In this document: one piece after another, positions 21,099 to 30,058 of the stretch
How the letters are laid out: the number at the start of each line of letters is the position of its first letter
Numbering within the stretch: position 1 is the stretch's first letter
Translations under genes and position numbers: made by a program
Source of the DNA: Corallococcus sp. NCRR
GTDB taxonomy: Bacteria > Myxococcota > Myxococcia > Myxococcales > Myxococcaceae
Reading direction: 5' to 3'
Assembly (NCBI RefSeq): GCF_026965535.1
Contig: NZ_CP114039.1
Coordinates: 4,650,001-4,714,000 of the forward strand
Length of the DNA stretch: 64,000 nucleotides
Notes under the pieces: generated by a model
Database searches by the model: none
What the model was told of the DNA's origin: nothing
The model's input: the letters and a program-made list of their open reading frames with translations, nothing else

Positions 21099-22208
21099 AT
21101 GAGGCGGCCCGTGTCGACCCCCGGACCCATCGCCTTCGACGCCACCCTGTGGGACGAGCCCACCACTGGCATCGGCCTGTACACCCGTTGCCTCGCGGAG
21201 GCGCTCGAAGCCCAGGGCGTCCGCCTGGACCGGATGGGAGCGCGCAAGTCCGGCGAGCACCCACGAGGCGTCCAGAAGCGAACGCCGTGGACGCTGGCCA
21301 CGCTGCCCCGGCTGCTCAAGGCCTCGCCGCCGCCCGTCTACCACGCGCTCAGCAACTTCAACCTGCCGCTCCGGCGCACGCCGGGCACGGCCTACGTGCT
21401 CACCGTGCACGACCTGGTGCCGCTGGATTTGCCGCAGACCGTCTCCGCGCCGTACCGCTGGCAGTTCCGGCTGTGGCTCGCGCGCAGCCTGATGCTCGCG
21501 GACCGGCTGGTGTGCATCAGCGAGAGCACGCGCCAGGACCTGGTGCGCCGCTTCCCCCAGGTGGAGCCGCGCACCGTGGTGGTGCACAACGGCGTGGACC
21601 ACGTGAACGCGATTCCCCTGAGCGAGGCGGACGAGGAGTTCCTCCACGCGCTCAACCTGCCGAAGGACTACGTGCTGTACGCGGGCTCGCTCGACGTGCG
21701 CAAGAACGTGGAGCTGGTGCTGGAGGCGCAGGAGCGTCTGCACGCGCGCGGCCGGCCCTTCACGCTCGTGCTCGCGGGGCAGGCCTGGTACGGCTCCGGC
21801 AAGGTGGAGTCGCGCATCGAGCGGATGCGCTCGGAGGGCCTGGACGTGCGGCCCCTGGGCTACCAGACCCCGGCCATCTTCTACGCACTGATGCGCCGCG
21901 CGGCGCTGTTCGTCTTCCCCTCGCGCTACGAGGGCTTCGGCCTGCCGCCCCTGGAGGCCATGCGCCTGGGCACGCCCACGGTGGTGTCCACGGCGGGCTC
22001 GCTGCCGGAGGTGTGCGGCGGCGCCGCGCCCGCGGTGGATCCGGACGACGCGGAGGGCCTGGCGGCGGTCATCGACCGGCTGATGCGTTCGCCGCAGGAG
22101 CGCCGGGCGCTGTCGGAGGCGGGCCAGCGTCAGGCCGCGAAGTTCACCTGGGCCCGTGCCGCGGAAGGCACGCGGGCCGCTTACGATGCGGCGCTGCGCC
22201 ACCGGTAG
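21099..22208 (+). CDS. GT4-family glycosyltransferase
   Basis: A 369-residue GT-B glycosyltransferase. The N-terminal half has TGIGLYTRCLAEAL, TVHDLVPLDLP and CISESTRQDLVRRFP; the C-terminal half has LYAGSLDVRKNVELVLEA, LGYQTPAIFYALMRRA and FPSRYEGFGLPPLEAM. This is the mannosyl/rhamnosyl-type layout common in O-antigen and exopolysaccharide synthesis. The exact sugar cannot be told. The start ATG at 21099 lies in a 30-bp divergent gap, so promoters must overlap neighbouring coding sequence. A nearby GTG start at about 21111 is possible. Confidence 0.88.
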   Translation: MRRPVSTPGPIAFDATLWDEPTTGIGLYTRCLAEALEAQGVRLDRMGARKSGEHPRGVQKRTPWTLATLPRLLKASPPPVYHALSNFNLPLRRTPGTAYVLTVHDLVPLDLPQTVSAPYRWQFRLWLARSLMLADRLVCISESTRQDLVRRFPQVEPRTVVVHNGVDHVNAIPLSEADEEFLHALNLPKDYVLYAGSLDVRKNVELVLEAQERLHARGRPFTLVLAGQAWYGSGKVESRIERMRSEGLDVRPLGYQTPAIFYALMRRAALFVFPSRYEGFGLPPLEAMRLGTPTVVSTAGSLPEVCGGAAPAVDPDDAEGLAAVIDRLMRSPQERRALSEAGQRQAAKFTWARAAEGTRAAYDAALRHR

Positions 22209-22258
22209 GCGAAAGGCGCCCGTGCTCAACCGGCCCGTGACGGGCCTCCTGGAGGAAC

Positions 22259-22819
22259 ATGCGACTGCTCGTGTGGAGTGGAATCGTCTGCGGAATGCTG
22301 CTCGGGTGCGCGGGGTCGAACGCGGCGCGCAAGGACGAGGCCCAGGAGCCGGCCCCCACCGCCCAGCAGGAGGAGGCGCCGCCCACCCCAGTGACGCCCC
22401 CGGAGAAGAAGGCCGGGTCGCCCGCGGCGCAGGCGGAGAACCCGGAGGCGGCCATCGTCATGCCCCTGGAAGTCACCGAGACGCCCGCGCCCCGCGACCC
22501 CATTGGCATCGAGTCGCAGAGCGTGAAGGGCGACGTGCTCACGCTCCACGTCCGCCACGGCGGCGGCTGCAAGGAGCACCGCTACGGCCTCGCGTGGGAC
22601 GGGCGCTTCACGAAGACGGCGGCGGGTGAGCCGCGCGCGGAGCTCACGCTCATCCATGACGCGAACAACGACCGCTGCAAGGCCATGGTCTACAAGGAGC
22701 TGGCGTTCGACCTGTCCACGCTGAAGCAGGAGTGGAGCGAGAAGGGCCACGGCGACCACGCCACGCTCCACCTGGACTTCAACGGCGTGGAGGACCAGTC
22801 CGCCCGCTTCAAGTTCTGA
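22259..22819 (+). CDS. Putative lipoprotein
   Basis: A 186-residue protein of unknown function. The signal peptide MRLLVWSGIVCGMLLGCAG has a lipobox (LLGC). A Pro/Ala/Glu-rich linker follows to about residue 75, then a small globular domain with two central Cys (GGGCKEH and NDRCKAM). The ribosome-binding site TGGAGGAAC is strong. It overlaps the convergent NADAR-family gene by 11 bp at the 3' end. Confidence 0.75.
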   Translation: MRLLVWSGIVCGMLLGCAGSNAARKDEAQEPAPTAQQEEAPPTPVTPPEKKAGSPAAQAENPEAAIVMPLEVTETPAPRDPIGIESQSVKGDVLTLHVRHGGGCKEHRYGLAWDGRFTKTAAGEPRAELTLIHDANNDRCKAMVYKELAFDLSTLKQEWSEKGHGDHATLHLDFNGVEDQSARFKF

Positions 22820-23321
22820 CCGGTGCATGCGCCTGTGCGAGGAGCTCCTCGCGCAGGCGCGTCAGCACCTTGCCCAGCAGGTTCAGCCCCCGCCACGTGG
22901 ACGGGTCCTGGATGCGGGGGTCCTCCGCGGACAGCCCCACGCCCCAGATGCGGTCCAGGGGGCTGGCCTCCACCAGCTCCGTGCCCGCCGTGGCGAGCAG
23001 CGCCTCCAGCAGGTGCCGGTGCTGGGTGAACTTCGCGTGGTTGCCCTCGTAGACGATGCGCTCCCGCTCGCGCTCCCAGAGGGCCGCGTCGAACGGGCTC
23101 ACCTTGCGGCCCAGCGCCTTGTGCTGCTTGGGCGTGGCGGCGCGCAGCACCTGCTCCAGCACGCGCGTGTCGCCGAACAGGCGCGCCTTGCCCGCCATCA
23201 TGTACTGCTCCGCGCAGGTGTAGCGCACGCCGTCCACCGTGAAGACGGACGGGTGCCACTGCGAGAAGAAGGAATCCTCCTTCCAGAAGAACGTGAACCG
23301 CCCTGACGCCGTCGTGCCCAT
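22809..23321 (-). CDS. NADAR/YbiA-family N-glycosidase
   Basis: A 170-residue member of the NADAR (DUF1768, YbiA/RibX) family. Family features include FTFFWKEDSFFSQWHPSVF at the N-terminus, CAEQYMMAGKARLFGD, and DRIWGVGLSAEDPRI with the conserved W-G-x-G near the C-terminus, followed by GLNLLGKVL. Known members cleave N-glycosidic bonds in riboflavin intermediates, and some remove ADP-ribose from nucleic acids, sometimes as antitoxins. Here the gene is stand-alone, which fits a housekeeping damage-control role better than a toxin pair. AGGAGG precedes the ATG at 23321. Confidence 0.88.
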   Translation of the reverse strand: MGTTASGRFTFFWKEDSFFSQWHPSVFTVDGVRYTCAEQYMMAGKARLFGDTRVLEQVLRAATPKQHKALGRKVSPFDAALWERERERIVYEGNHAKFTQHRHLLEALLATAGTELVEASPLDRIWGVGLSAEDPRIQDPSTWRGLNLLGKVLTRLREELLAQAHAPVRT

Positions 23322-23340
23322 CCCAGGCCTCCTCGAAATC

Positions 23341-23361
23341 TTCGTGTAATAATGACACGAA
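23341..23361. promoter_or_regulatory. Operator-like palindrome with AT-rich core
   Basis: TTCGTGT (23341-23347) and ACACGAA (23355-23361) form a perfect 7-bp inverted repeat around AATAATG, in the gap between divergent genes. The core AATAAT with an upstream TG resembles an extended -10. A regulator bound here would cover promoters for both genes. The cognate factor is unknown. Confidence 0.5.
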
Positions 23362-23370
23362 CGTGCGGCG

Positions 23371-24150
23371 ATGGAGGAACCTGACGCGGGGGCCTACAAT
23401 GGCCGCCCGCCCCCCATGCGACTTCAAGAAGCCCAGAAGCTGTTGGACCGCTGTTTCACCGGCACGCGGGAGGGCGCCCCTCGCCTCCACGAGCCCTCGG
23501 ACCCTCGCTTCGCGGAGCGGGGCGGGGCGGTGTGGCTGGAGTACCGCTGGTACGTGCGCGAGCACGGCATGGCGGAGGTGTTCCTCAAGTGGGACCGGGT
23601 GCCGCCCGGCAACGAAAAGACGGTGGAGGCCACGGTGCTGCGCACGCACCTGCTGGGCCAGTCCCCCATGCTGTCCCAGCGCGCGCTGCGCACGGTGGAG
23701 GGCGGCACGCCCGCGCCGGAGCGGGTGCTGGCCGTGCTCAAGAACGACGGCATCCGCCGCGAGTGCGTGGCGAAGGGGCGCACCACCGTGACGGTGGAGC
23801 ACTGGGAGAGCCGGCGTCCCGCGGCGCTCTTGGACGAGGCGCGCTTCGCGGAGCTGGCCGCGCCGCTGGAAGCAGAAGACTCCACGCCGGAGTCCCGTCA
23901 CGAGGCCGTGCAGCGGCTGGCGGACGCGGAGCGAAGCCCGCGCGTGCAGGACGTGCTCCTGCGGCTGGTGGCGCGCAAGCCGTCGCTGATGGCCCTGCGC
24001 ATCCTGTCGGAGTGGGGCGAGGTGAAGGCCCGCGAGTACTGCCAGCGGGACCTGGCCGCCGTGAAGCCGGGCAACGCGGCGGACCTGTGGGCCCTCACCG
24101 CGTTGGACCGGCGCCTGGAGGCGTGGCAATCGCTGGCGCGCCCTGCTTAA
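23371..24150 (+). CDS. Hypothetical protein
   Basis: A 259-residue protein that I do not recognise. It has no signal peptide or membrane segment and is mixed alpha/beta in the first half, then helical and Leu/Arg/Glu-rich in the second (EAVQRLADAERSPRVQDVLLRLV, then IRILSEWG-like turns), which could be a helical-repeat domain. The ATG at 23371 has no clear ribosome-binding site; an in-frame ATG at 23416 (MRLQEAQKLL) is a plausible alternative. It is divergent from the NADAR-family gene across a palindrome. Confidence 0.65.
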   Translation: MEEPDAGAYNGRPPPMRLQEAQKLLDRCFTGTREGAPRLHEPSDPRFAERGGAVWLEYRWYVREHGMAEVFLKWDRVPPGNEKTVEATVLRTHLLGQSPMLSQRALRTVEGGTPAPERVLAVLKNDGIRRECVAKGRTTVTVEHWESRRPAALLDEARFAELAAPLEAEDSTPESRHEAVQRLADAERSPRVQDVLLRLVARKPSLMALRILSEWGEVKAREYCQRDLAAVKPGNAADLWALTALDRRLEAWQSLARPA

Positions 24151-24165
24151 CGGCGCGCGCCAGCG
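24131..24165. terminator. Bidirectional hairpin at convergent gene ends
   Basis: Perfect 10-bp stem CGCTGGCGCG (24131-24140) and CGCGCCAGCG (24156-24165). It spans the stop codon of the upstream hypothetical gene and faces the end of rmd on the other strand, so it can terminate both. Confidence 0.55.
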
Positions 24166-24170
24166 GTGCG

Positions 24171-25094
24171 TCAGTTCGAGCCTGGCCGGGGGCCCAGCAC
24201 GTCGCGCAGCGCGTCCGCGACGGTGAGCCTGGGGGCCCAGCCCAGCGCGCGCAGCTTGCCGGTGTCGGCCACGAGGCTGGGGATGTCGGACGGGCGCAGC
24301 CGCGCGGGGTCCAGCTCGATGCGCGCCTGCACGCCGGACAGCTGGAGCATCTCCTCCAGCAAGCTACGGATGGTGCGGCCCTCGCCGCTGCCCACGTTGT
24401 AGGCTTGGCCCGCCTCGCCCTTGAGCAGCAGCAGCCGGTACGCGTCCACCACGTCCTTCACGTGGGAGAAGTCCCGGATGGCGTCCAGGTTGCCCGTGCG
24501 CAGGACGGGGTCCACCGTGCCCAGCGCGATGGCGCGGATCTGCGCCGCGAACGACGGCACCACGAAGGTGGGGTCCTGCCCCGCGCCCAGGTGGTTGAAG
24601 GGCCGGGCAAGGATGACCTCCATGCCGTAGCTGCGGAAGAACTGCTCGCCGGCCAGCTCCCCCGCGGACTTCGACGCCGCGTAGGGGCTGAGGGGCACGT
24701 GCGGGTGGGACTCCGCCGCGCGTGTGCCTTCCGCGACGGGGCCGTACACCTCACCGGAGCCCACCAGCAGCACGCGCGCCTTGGGGGCGCTCTCCCGCAG
24801 GGCGGTGAGCAGGTGCACCACGCCCATGGTGTTCACCGCGAAGACGCGCGCGGGGTTCTGGTGGCTCTTGGCCACCGAGCTGAAGCCGGCCAGGTGCAGC
24901 ACCGAGTCCGGCTTCACCTCGGAGACCGCCGCCTTGACCTTCGCCTCGTCGGCGATGTCGAAGTGCAACGCGGTGCTGCTGATGCCCTCGCCGCGGGGCC
25001 CGTGCACCTCCACCACCTCGTCGCCGGCCGCGCGAAGCGCGGCGCACGCATGCCGGCCGACGAATCCATCCGCTCCCGTGACGAGGACGCGCAT
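24171..25094 (-). CDS. rmd: GDP-6-deoxy-D-mannose reductase
   Basis: Extended short-chain dehydrogenase of 307 residues. It has the NAD(P)-binding motif VTGADGFVGRHA at residue 5, a Ser/Tyr-Lys site (GSGEVYG, then YAASKSAGE) and RDFSHVKDVVDAY typical of nucleotide-sugar reductases. Its start is one base after the gmd stop, so the two are one operon. With Gmd it would convert GDP-mannose to GDP-D-rhamnose. A GDP-fucose-type reductase with epimerase activity is the alternative, but the length and pattern fit Rmd better. Confidence 0.85.
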   Translation of the reverse strand: MRVLVTGADGFVGRHACAALRAAGDEVVEVHGPRGEGISSTALHFDIADEAKVKAAVSEVKPDSVLHLAGFSSVAKSHQNPARVFAVNTMGVVHLLTALRESAPKARVLLVGSGEVYGPVAEGTRAAESHPHVPLSPYAASKSAGELAGEQFFRSYGMEVILARPFNHLGAGQDPTFVVPSFAAQIRAIALGTVDPVLRTGNLDAIRDFSHVKDVVDAYRLLLLKGEAGQAYNVGSGEGRTIRSLLEEMLQLSGVQARIELDPARLRPSDIPSLVADTGKLRALGWAPRLTVADALRDVLGPRPGSN

Positions 25095-25095
25095 C

Positions 25096-26142
<1,047 letters not shown>

Positions 26143-26206
26143 TCAGGGAACTTGAATGGGAACGCGCCCGTGCCTAGGTAGGGAGCGACCTGCCCAGGAG
26201 CCGCCC

Positions 26207-27472
26207 ATGCGCAACCTCTCCCTCCCAGCGTTGACGGCCGTGCTCGTGAGCACGGCGGCGGGGGCCCAGACGGCTCCCGTGGCGGTGCCCTACACCGTGC
26301 AGACCCAGCCCGGGGCGCGCTCCGGCGGCGGCACCGTGAACGACGTGGCGCTGTGGGTGAACCCGGCCAACCCGGCCGCGAGCCGGCTCATCACGGCGGA
26401 CCAGAACAACGGCCTGTTCACCTACGCCCTGGACGGCGGGGAGGTGGGAGGCAACACCGAGGGCACGTCCCTGAGCGTGGACGTGCTGGGCGGCTTCCCG
26501 CTGGCGGGCGGAACGTCCGCGGCGCTGGTGCTCAGCGCCAACCCGACACTGTCGGGGCTCGTGCCCTACGTGCTGGATTCCACGGTGGATGGCGGCGGAC
26601 TCACCCGCCTGTCCCCCAACGCGGCCCCGCTGGATGTGGGCGTCAGCTACGGGACGGTGCGGCTGGCCCGCGGGGCGGATGGGACCATCCAGGCTTTTGG
26701 CGGTCTGGCGTCCGGAGGTCTGCGGCAGTTCGCGCTGACGCCCACGGACGGGGGCGTCACGGCGACCCCGGTGCGCGACATCCCGGCCGGCGCGGTGCTG
26801 GGGCTGGCGGTGGACCCGGCGTATCGCGCGCTCTACGTGGCGCAGCAGGGGCAGGGGCTCTACCGCTACGGCGCGGACGCGGACGCGGGCATCACGGGCA
26901 CGCAGGTGGTGGGCCTGGGGGACGCCGGCCTGACGTCCGTGGGGCGCATCGCGCTGTACGAGGCGTCCGGGGTGGACGGCTACCTCGTGGTGTCGGATCC
27001 GAACGCGAACACCTTCGTCGTCTTCGACCGGCGCACGCTGGGCCGGGTGGGCGCGTTCCAACTGGGGCAGGACGCCGGCACGGACCCGGTGGAGCAGTCG
27101 CGCGGGCTGGTGGCCTGGTCGGGCGCGCTGGGCACGGCGTTCCCGGAGGGGCTCTTCGTCGCGCATGACGGCGTCAGCAGCAGCACGCTCGGTGACAACC
27201 TGAAGCTCACCTCGTGGGGCAACGTGGCGCGGGCCTTCTCTCCGCCGCTCATCATCGCGCAGCAGCCGCAGGCGGACGCGGGCGTCGTGGACGGCGGCAC
27301 CGGCAAGGACGGCGGTGGCGGCGTCATCATCGATCCGGGCGGCAACCCGAATGGCGGTGGCGGAGGGACGGACGACGACAGTGGCTGCGGGTGCACCAGC
27401 ACGCCGGTGTCGGCCATCGCGACGCTGGGGCTGCTGGCCCTGTCGCTCCTGGGCCGCCGGCGCCGGAGCTGA
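26207..27472 (+). CDS. Beta-propeller phytase-like protein with MYXO-CTERM-type anchor
   Basis: A 421-residue exported protein. After a signal peptide (to about residue 20, cleavage near AGA-QT) the propeller starts with DVALWVNPANPAASRLITAD, then QNNGLFTYALDGGE, which matches 3-phytase/BPP domains. Further blades have RIALYEASGVDGYLVVSD. It ends in a Gly/Asp linker, then GCGCTSTPVSAIATLGLLAL and an RRRR-type end, the layout of MYXO-CTERM sorting tails. It would release phosphate from phytate at the cell surface. GGAG precedes the ATG at 26207. The next gene is a 5'-nucleotidase in the same direction. Confidence 0.82.
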   Translation: MRNLSLPALTAVLVSTAAGAQTAPVAVPYTVQTQPGARSGGGTVNDVALWVNPANPAASRLITADQNNGLFTYALDGGEVGGNTEGTSLSVDVLGGFPLAGGTSAALVLSANPTLSGLVPYVLDSTVDGGGLTRLSPNAAPLDVGVSYGTVRLARGADGTIQAFGGLASGGLRQFALTPTDGGVTATPVRDIPAGAVLGLAVDPAYRALYVAQQGQGLYRYGADADAGITGTQVVGLGDAGLTSVGRIALYEASGVDGYLVVSDPNANTFVVFDRRTLGRVGAFQLGQDAGTDPVEQSRGLVAWSGALGTAFPEGLFVAHDGVSSSTLGDNLKLTSWGNVARAFSPPLIIAQQPQADAGVVDGGTGKDGGGGVIIDPGGNPNGGGGGTDDDSGCGCTSTPVSAIATLGLLALSLLGRRRRS

Positions 27473-27523
27473 CACTCGAAGCGGGTTGAAAGCGACAGGG
27501 GGGCGGGATGAAGTGCGCGCCCC

Positions 27524-29320
27524 ATGCGCACCTTCCGTTCCTCCGTCCTGGCGCTCGCGGTGCTTGCCTCCGCCTGCAAGGGCGGCCCGACGCCCGCTCC
27601 CGTCACCCCTCCGCCCCCCGCGCCCGCCCCGGCCGGGCCCGTGCGGCTCACGCTGGTGGGCACCAACGACTTCCACGGCTGGGTGATGCCCCACCGCGCC
27701 ACGCTGCCGGACGGGCAGAAGGTGGAGCAGGGGGGCGCGGCGCTCTTCGCGTCCTACGTGGCGCGGCTGCGCGAGGACAACCCGGGCGGCGTGCTGCTGG
27801 TGGACGGCGGGGACCTGTTCCAGGGGACGCTGGCGTCCAACCTGGGCGAGGGCGCCATCGTCGTCGACGTGTACAACCTGCTGGGCTACACGGCGGTCGC
27901 CATCGGCAACCACGAGTTCGACTACGGACCGGTGGGCCCGGGCCCCGTGGCCACGCGTCCGGACGAAGACCCCCTGGGCGCGCTCAAGGCCCGCGTGGCG
28001 CAGGCGAAGTTCCCCTTCCTGTCCGCCAACGTGCGCGAGAAGGACGGACAGCCCCCGGCGTGGCTGGGCAATGACGGCACCACCGTCGTCACCGTGAAGG
28101 GCGTGAAGGTGGGCCTGCTGGGGCTGACCACGCTGTCCACGCCTCAGACGACCAACCCCGTCAACGTCGCGAGCCTGCGGTTCGAGTCCCTGGCCGACGC
28201 CGCGAAGCAGGCCGCGAAGTCGCTGCGCGAAAAGGGCGCGGAGGTGGTGGTCGCCGTCGCGCACGCGGGCGGCAAGTGCACGGACCTGGCGAACCCGCGC
28301 GACACGTCCGGGTGCGAACGCGACGACGGCGAAATCTACGCGGTGCTGGAGGCGCTGCCCAAGGGCGCGGTGGACGCGGTGGTGGCGGGCCACACGCACC
28401 AGACCATGGGGCACTTCTTCGGCGACGTGCCGGTCATCGAGACGACGGGGCTGGCGCGCTCATTCGGCGTGGTGGACCTCTTCGTGGATCCGGTGACCCA
28501 CCGCGTACTGCCCGAGCGCACGCGCATCCAGGCCGCCATCCCGGTGTGCGGCGCCGTGGACGCGACGCTGAAGAGCTGTGATCCGTTGAAGCTCAAGGAC
28601 GCGAAGGACGTGCGGATGGTGCCGGCCACGTTCCTGGGCCAGCCGGTGACGCCGGACGCCCGCGTGGAGGCGCTGGTGGCCCCCGCGGAGGCGCGCGTGG
28701 AGGAGGAGCAGCGCCGCCCGGTGGGCGTGGAGACCCAGGCCCGCATGCCCCAGGTCTACGAGGGCGAGAGCGCGCTGGGCAACCTCATCGCGGACGCGAT
28801 GCGGGAGGCGGCCCGCTCCGACGCGGCGGTGATGAACGCGGGCGGCATCCGGGCGGACCTGCCGCAGGGGCCGCTCACCTTCGGCAAGCTCTACGAAATC
28901 CTCCCCTTCGACAACACGCTCGCGGTGCTGGACCTGAGCGCGGACGAATTGCGCCGCTTCCTGTCGCTGGCCTACGGCGGCCGCAAGGGCGTCTTCGCGG
29001 TGTCCGGGCTGGAGGTGACGCTGGGCGCGTGCCCGGGCCCGGAGCGCTTCCAGGGCGTGACGCTGCCCGGCGGCAAGCCGCTGAAGGCGAAGGGGACCTA
29101 CCGGGTCGCGGTGCCGGACTTCCTCCTGCGCGGCGGTGACGGGGTGGGGCCGCTGACGTCCACGCTGCCACGGGAACGTATCAACCTGTTGCAGGCGCAG
29201 GACCTGCGCGAGGTGCTCACCGCGTACGGCCGCGCCCATGGCAACACGCTGAAGCCCCCGGCGCTCGGGCGCGTGCATCGGGTCAAGGCGGCGGGGCCCT
29301 GCGCGGACGCAAAGCCCTGA
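27524..29320 (+). CDS. UshA-type 5'-nucleotidase lipoprotein
   Basis: A 598-residue metallophosphoesterase of the UshA family, expected to hydrolyse external nucleotides. The lipobox is LASAC within the first 18 residues, followed by a Pro-rich linker. Metal-binding motifs are TNDFHGW, VDGGDLFQG, AIGNHEFDYG, VVVAVAHAGG and VAGHTHQ, then a C-terminal substrate domain with NAGGIRADLPQG and FDNTLAVLDL. Only 51 bp separate it from the phytase gene, so the two probably form a phosphate-acquisition operon. No recognisable Pho box was found upstream. Confidence 0.88.
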   Translation: MRTFRSSVLALAVLASACKGGPTPAPVTPPPPAPAPAGPVRLTLVGTNDFHGWVMPHRATLPDGQKVEQGGAALFASYVARLREDNPGGVLLVDGGDLFQGTLASNLGEGAIVVDVYNLLGYTAVAIGNHEFDYGPVGPGPVATRPDEDPLGALKARVAQAKFPFLSANVREKDGQPPAWLGNDGTTVVTVKGVKVGLLGLTTLSTPQTTNPVNVASLRFESLADAAKQAAKSLREKGAEVVVAVAHAGGKCTDLANPRDTSGCERDDGEIYAVLEALPKGAVDAVVAGHTHQTMGHFFGDVPVIETTGLARSFGVVDLFVDPVTHRVLPERTRIQAAIPVCGAVDATLKSCDPLKLKDAKDVRMVPATFLGQPVTPDARVEALVAPAEARVEEEQRRPVGVETQARMPQVYEGESALGNLIADAMREAARSDAAVMNAGGIRADLPQGPLTFGKLYEILPFDNTLAVLDLSADELRRFLSLAYGGRKGVFAVSGLEVTLGACPGPERFQGVTLPGGKPLKAKGTYRVAVPDFLLRGGDGVGPLTSTLPRERINLLQAQDLREVLTAYGRAHGNTLKPPALGRVHRVKAAGPCADAKP

Positions 29321-29334
29321 AAAAAGTGCGCCCG

Positions 29335-29458
29335 CCGTTGGAAATTTTCCCTCCGCGCTGATCCGCTGGGGCTGGATCGCGGTGCAACCCAGCGGAAGAT
29401 CAGCGAAAGGCGCCCGGGCCGAATTTTCGGCCTGGGATCAGTTTCCAACGGAGGGAAA
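29335..29458 (+). ncRNA. Strongly structured leader element (candidate regulatory RNA)
   Basis: A 124-nt intergenic block folds into a three-way layout. The outer stem is CCGTTGGAAA (29335-29344) with TTTCCAACGG (29442-29451). Inside are a 15-bp interrupted stem (29356-29370 with 29388-29405, one GAA bulge) and an 11-bp stem with one G-U (29413-29423 with 29426-29436). A competing 10-bp helix pairs TTTCCCTCCG (29346-29355) with CGGAGGGAAA (29449-29458) and would cross the outer stem. It lies 94 nt before the zinc-ribbon gene. It could be a riboswitch-like leader, a complex terminator of the nucleotidase gene, or a small palindromic mobile repeat. Confidence 0.45.
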
Positions 29459-29552
29459 CCTCCCTACTCTAGGGCACGCGAGATCCCTTGCAGGCGCGGT
29501 GCGAAAGCCAGCGCGAGCAAGTTGGAGCCCGTGCGTGGGAGGGACAGAAGAG

Positions 29553-29975
29553 ATGCTCTACAAAGTGACCCCGATGATGGTCCCCGCCGTGCCCGAGAAG
29601 AAAGAGGCACGCGAGCCGGGCCAGCCGCGCAAGCGGCGCAAGTCCTCCGTCTACGACGCCGACGGCCACGAGGTGTTGATCTCGCTGATGTGCTTGAAGT
29701 GCAAGACGCTCAAGCCGCTGGCGCAGTTCGGGCTGCGGAAGATGGCGGACGGCGCCATCCGCAACCAGCCGTGGTGCCGGGGTTGCCGCTCGGGCGCGGG
29801 CACGAAGAAGCCGAAGAAGGACGAGTCCCAGGCCGCCACCGTCGAGGTGCCCGCCGTCGCCGCCACGGAGCCCGTGCTCCAGGTCGTCGCCGCCGTGCCG
29901 CTCGACGCCGCGCCCGTGGCTCCGACGCTCGTCGACGCCCCGGCGGCCGACGCGACGGCCACCCCGCTGGTCTGA
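29553..29975 (+). CDS. Small zinc-ribbon protein
   Basis: A 140-residue protein of unknown function. Two CxxC pairs (CLKC and CRGC) about 30 residues apart form a probable zinc ribbon, preceded by a basic patch (RKRRKSS). The C-terminal 60 residues are Ala/Val/Pro-rich and probably disordered. The ATG at 29553 (MLYKVTPMM) is chosen since the frame upstream is the structured leader. A nucleic-acid-binding role is inferred from the basic patch and ribbon. Confidence 0.65.
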   Translation: MLYKVTPMMVPAVPEKKEAREPGQPRKRRKSSVYDADGHEVLISLMCLKCKTLKPLAQFGLRKMADGAIRNQPWCRGCRSGAGTKKPKKDESQAATVEVPAVAATEPVLQVVAAVPLDAAPVAPTLVDAPAADATATPLV

Positions 29976-30003
29976 TGCACCACCCGGGATGATCCGCCCT
30001 GCT

Positions 30004-30025
30004 GGGGCGCGCACGTTCGCGCCCC
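30004..30025. terminator. Hairpin between convergent zinc-ribbon and Hsp70 genes
   Basis: Perfect 8-bp stem GGGGCGCG (30004-30011) and CGCGCCCC (30018-30025) with loop CACGTT, in the 83-bp gap between two gene ends. It can act on both strands. Confidence 0.6.
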
Positions 30026-30058
30026 GCATGTGACGGATCTGCCCGAAAGCTCCGTTCG

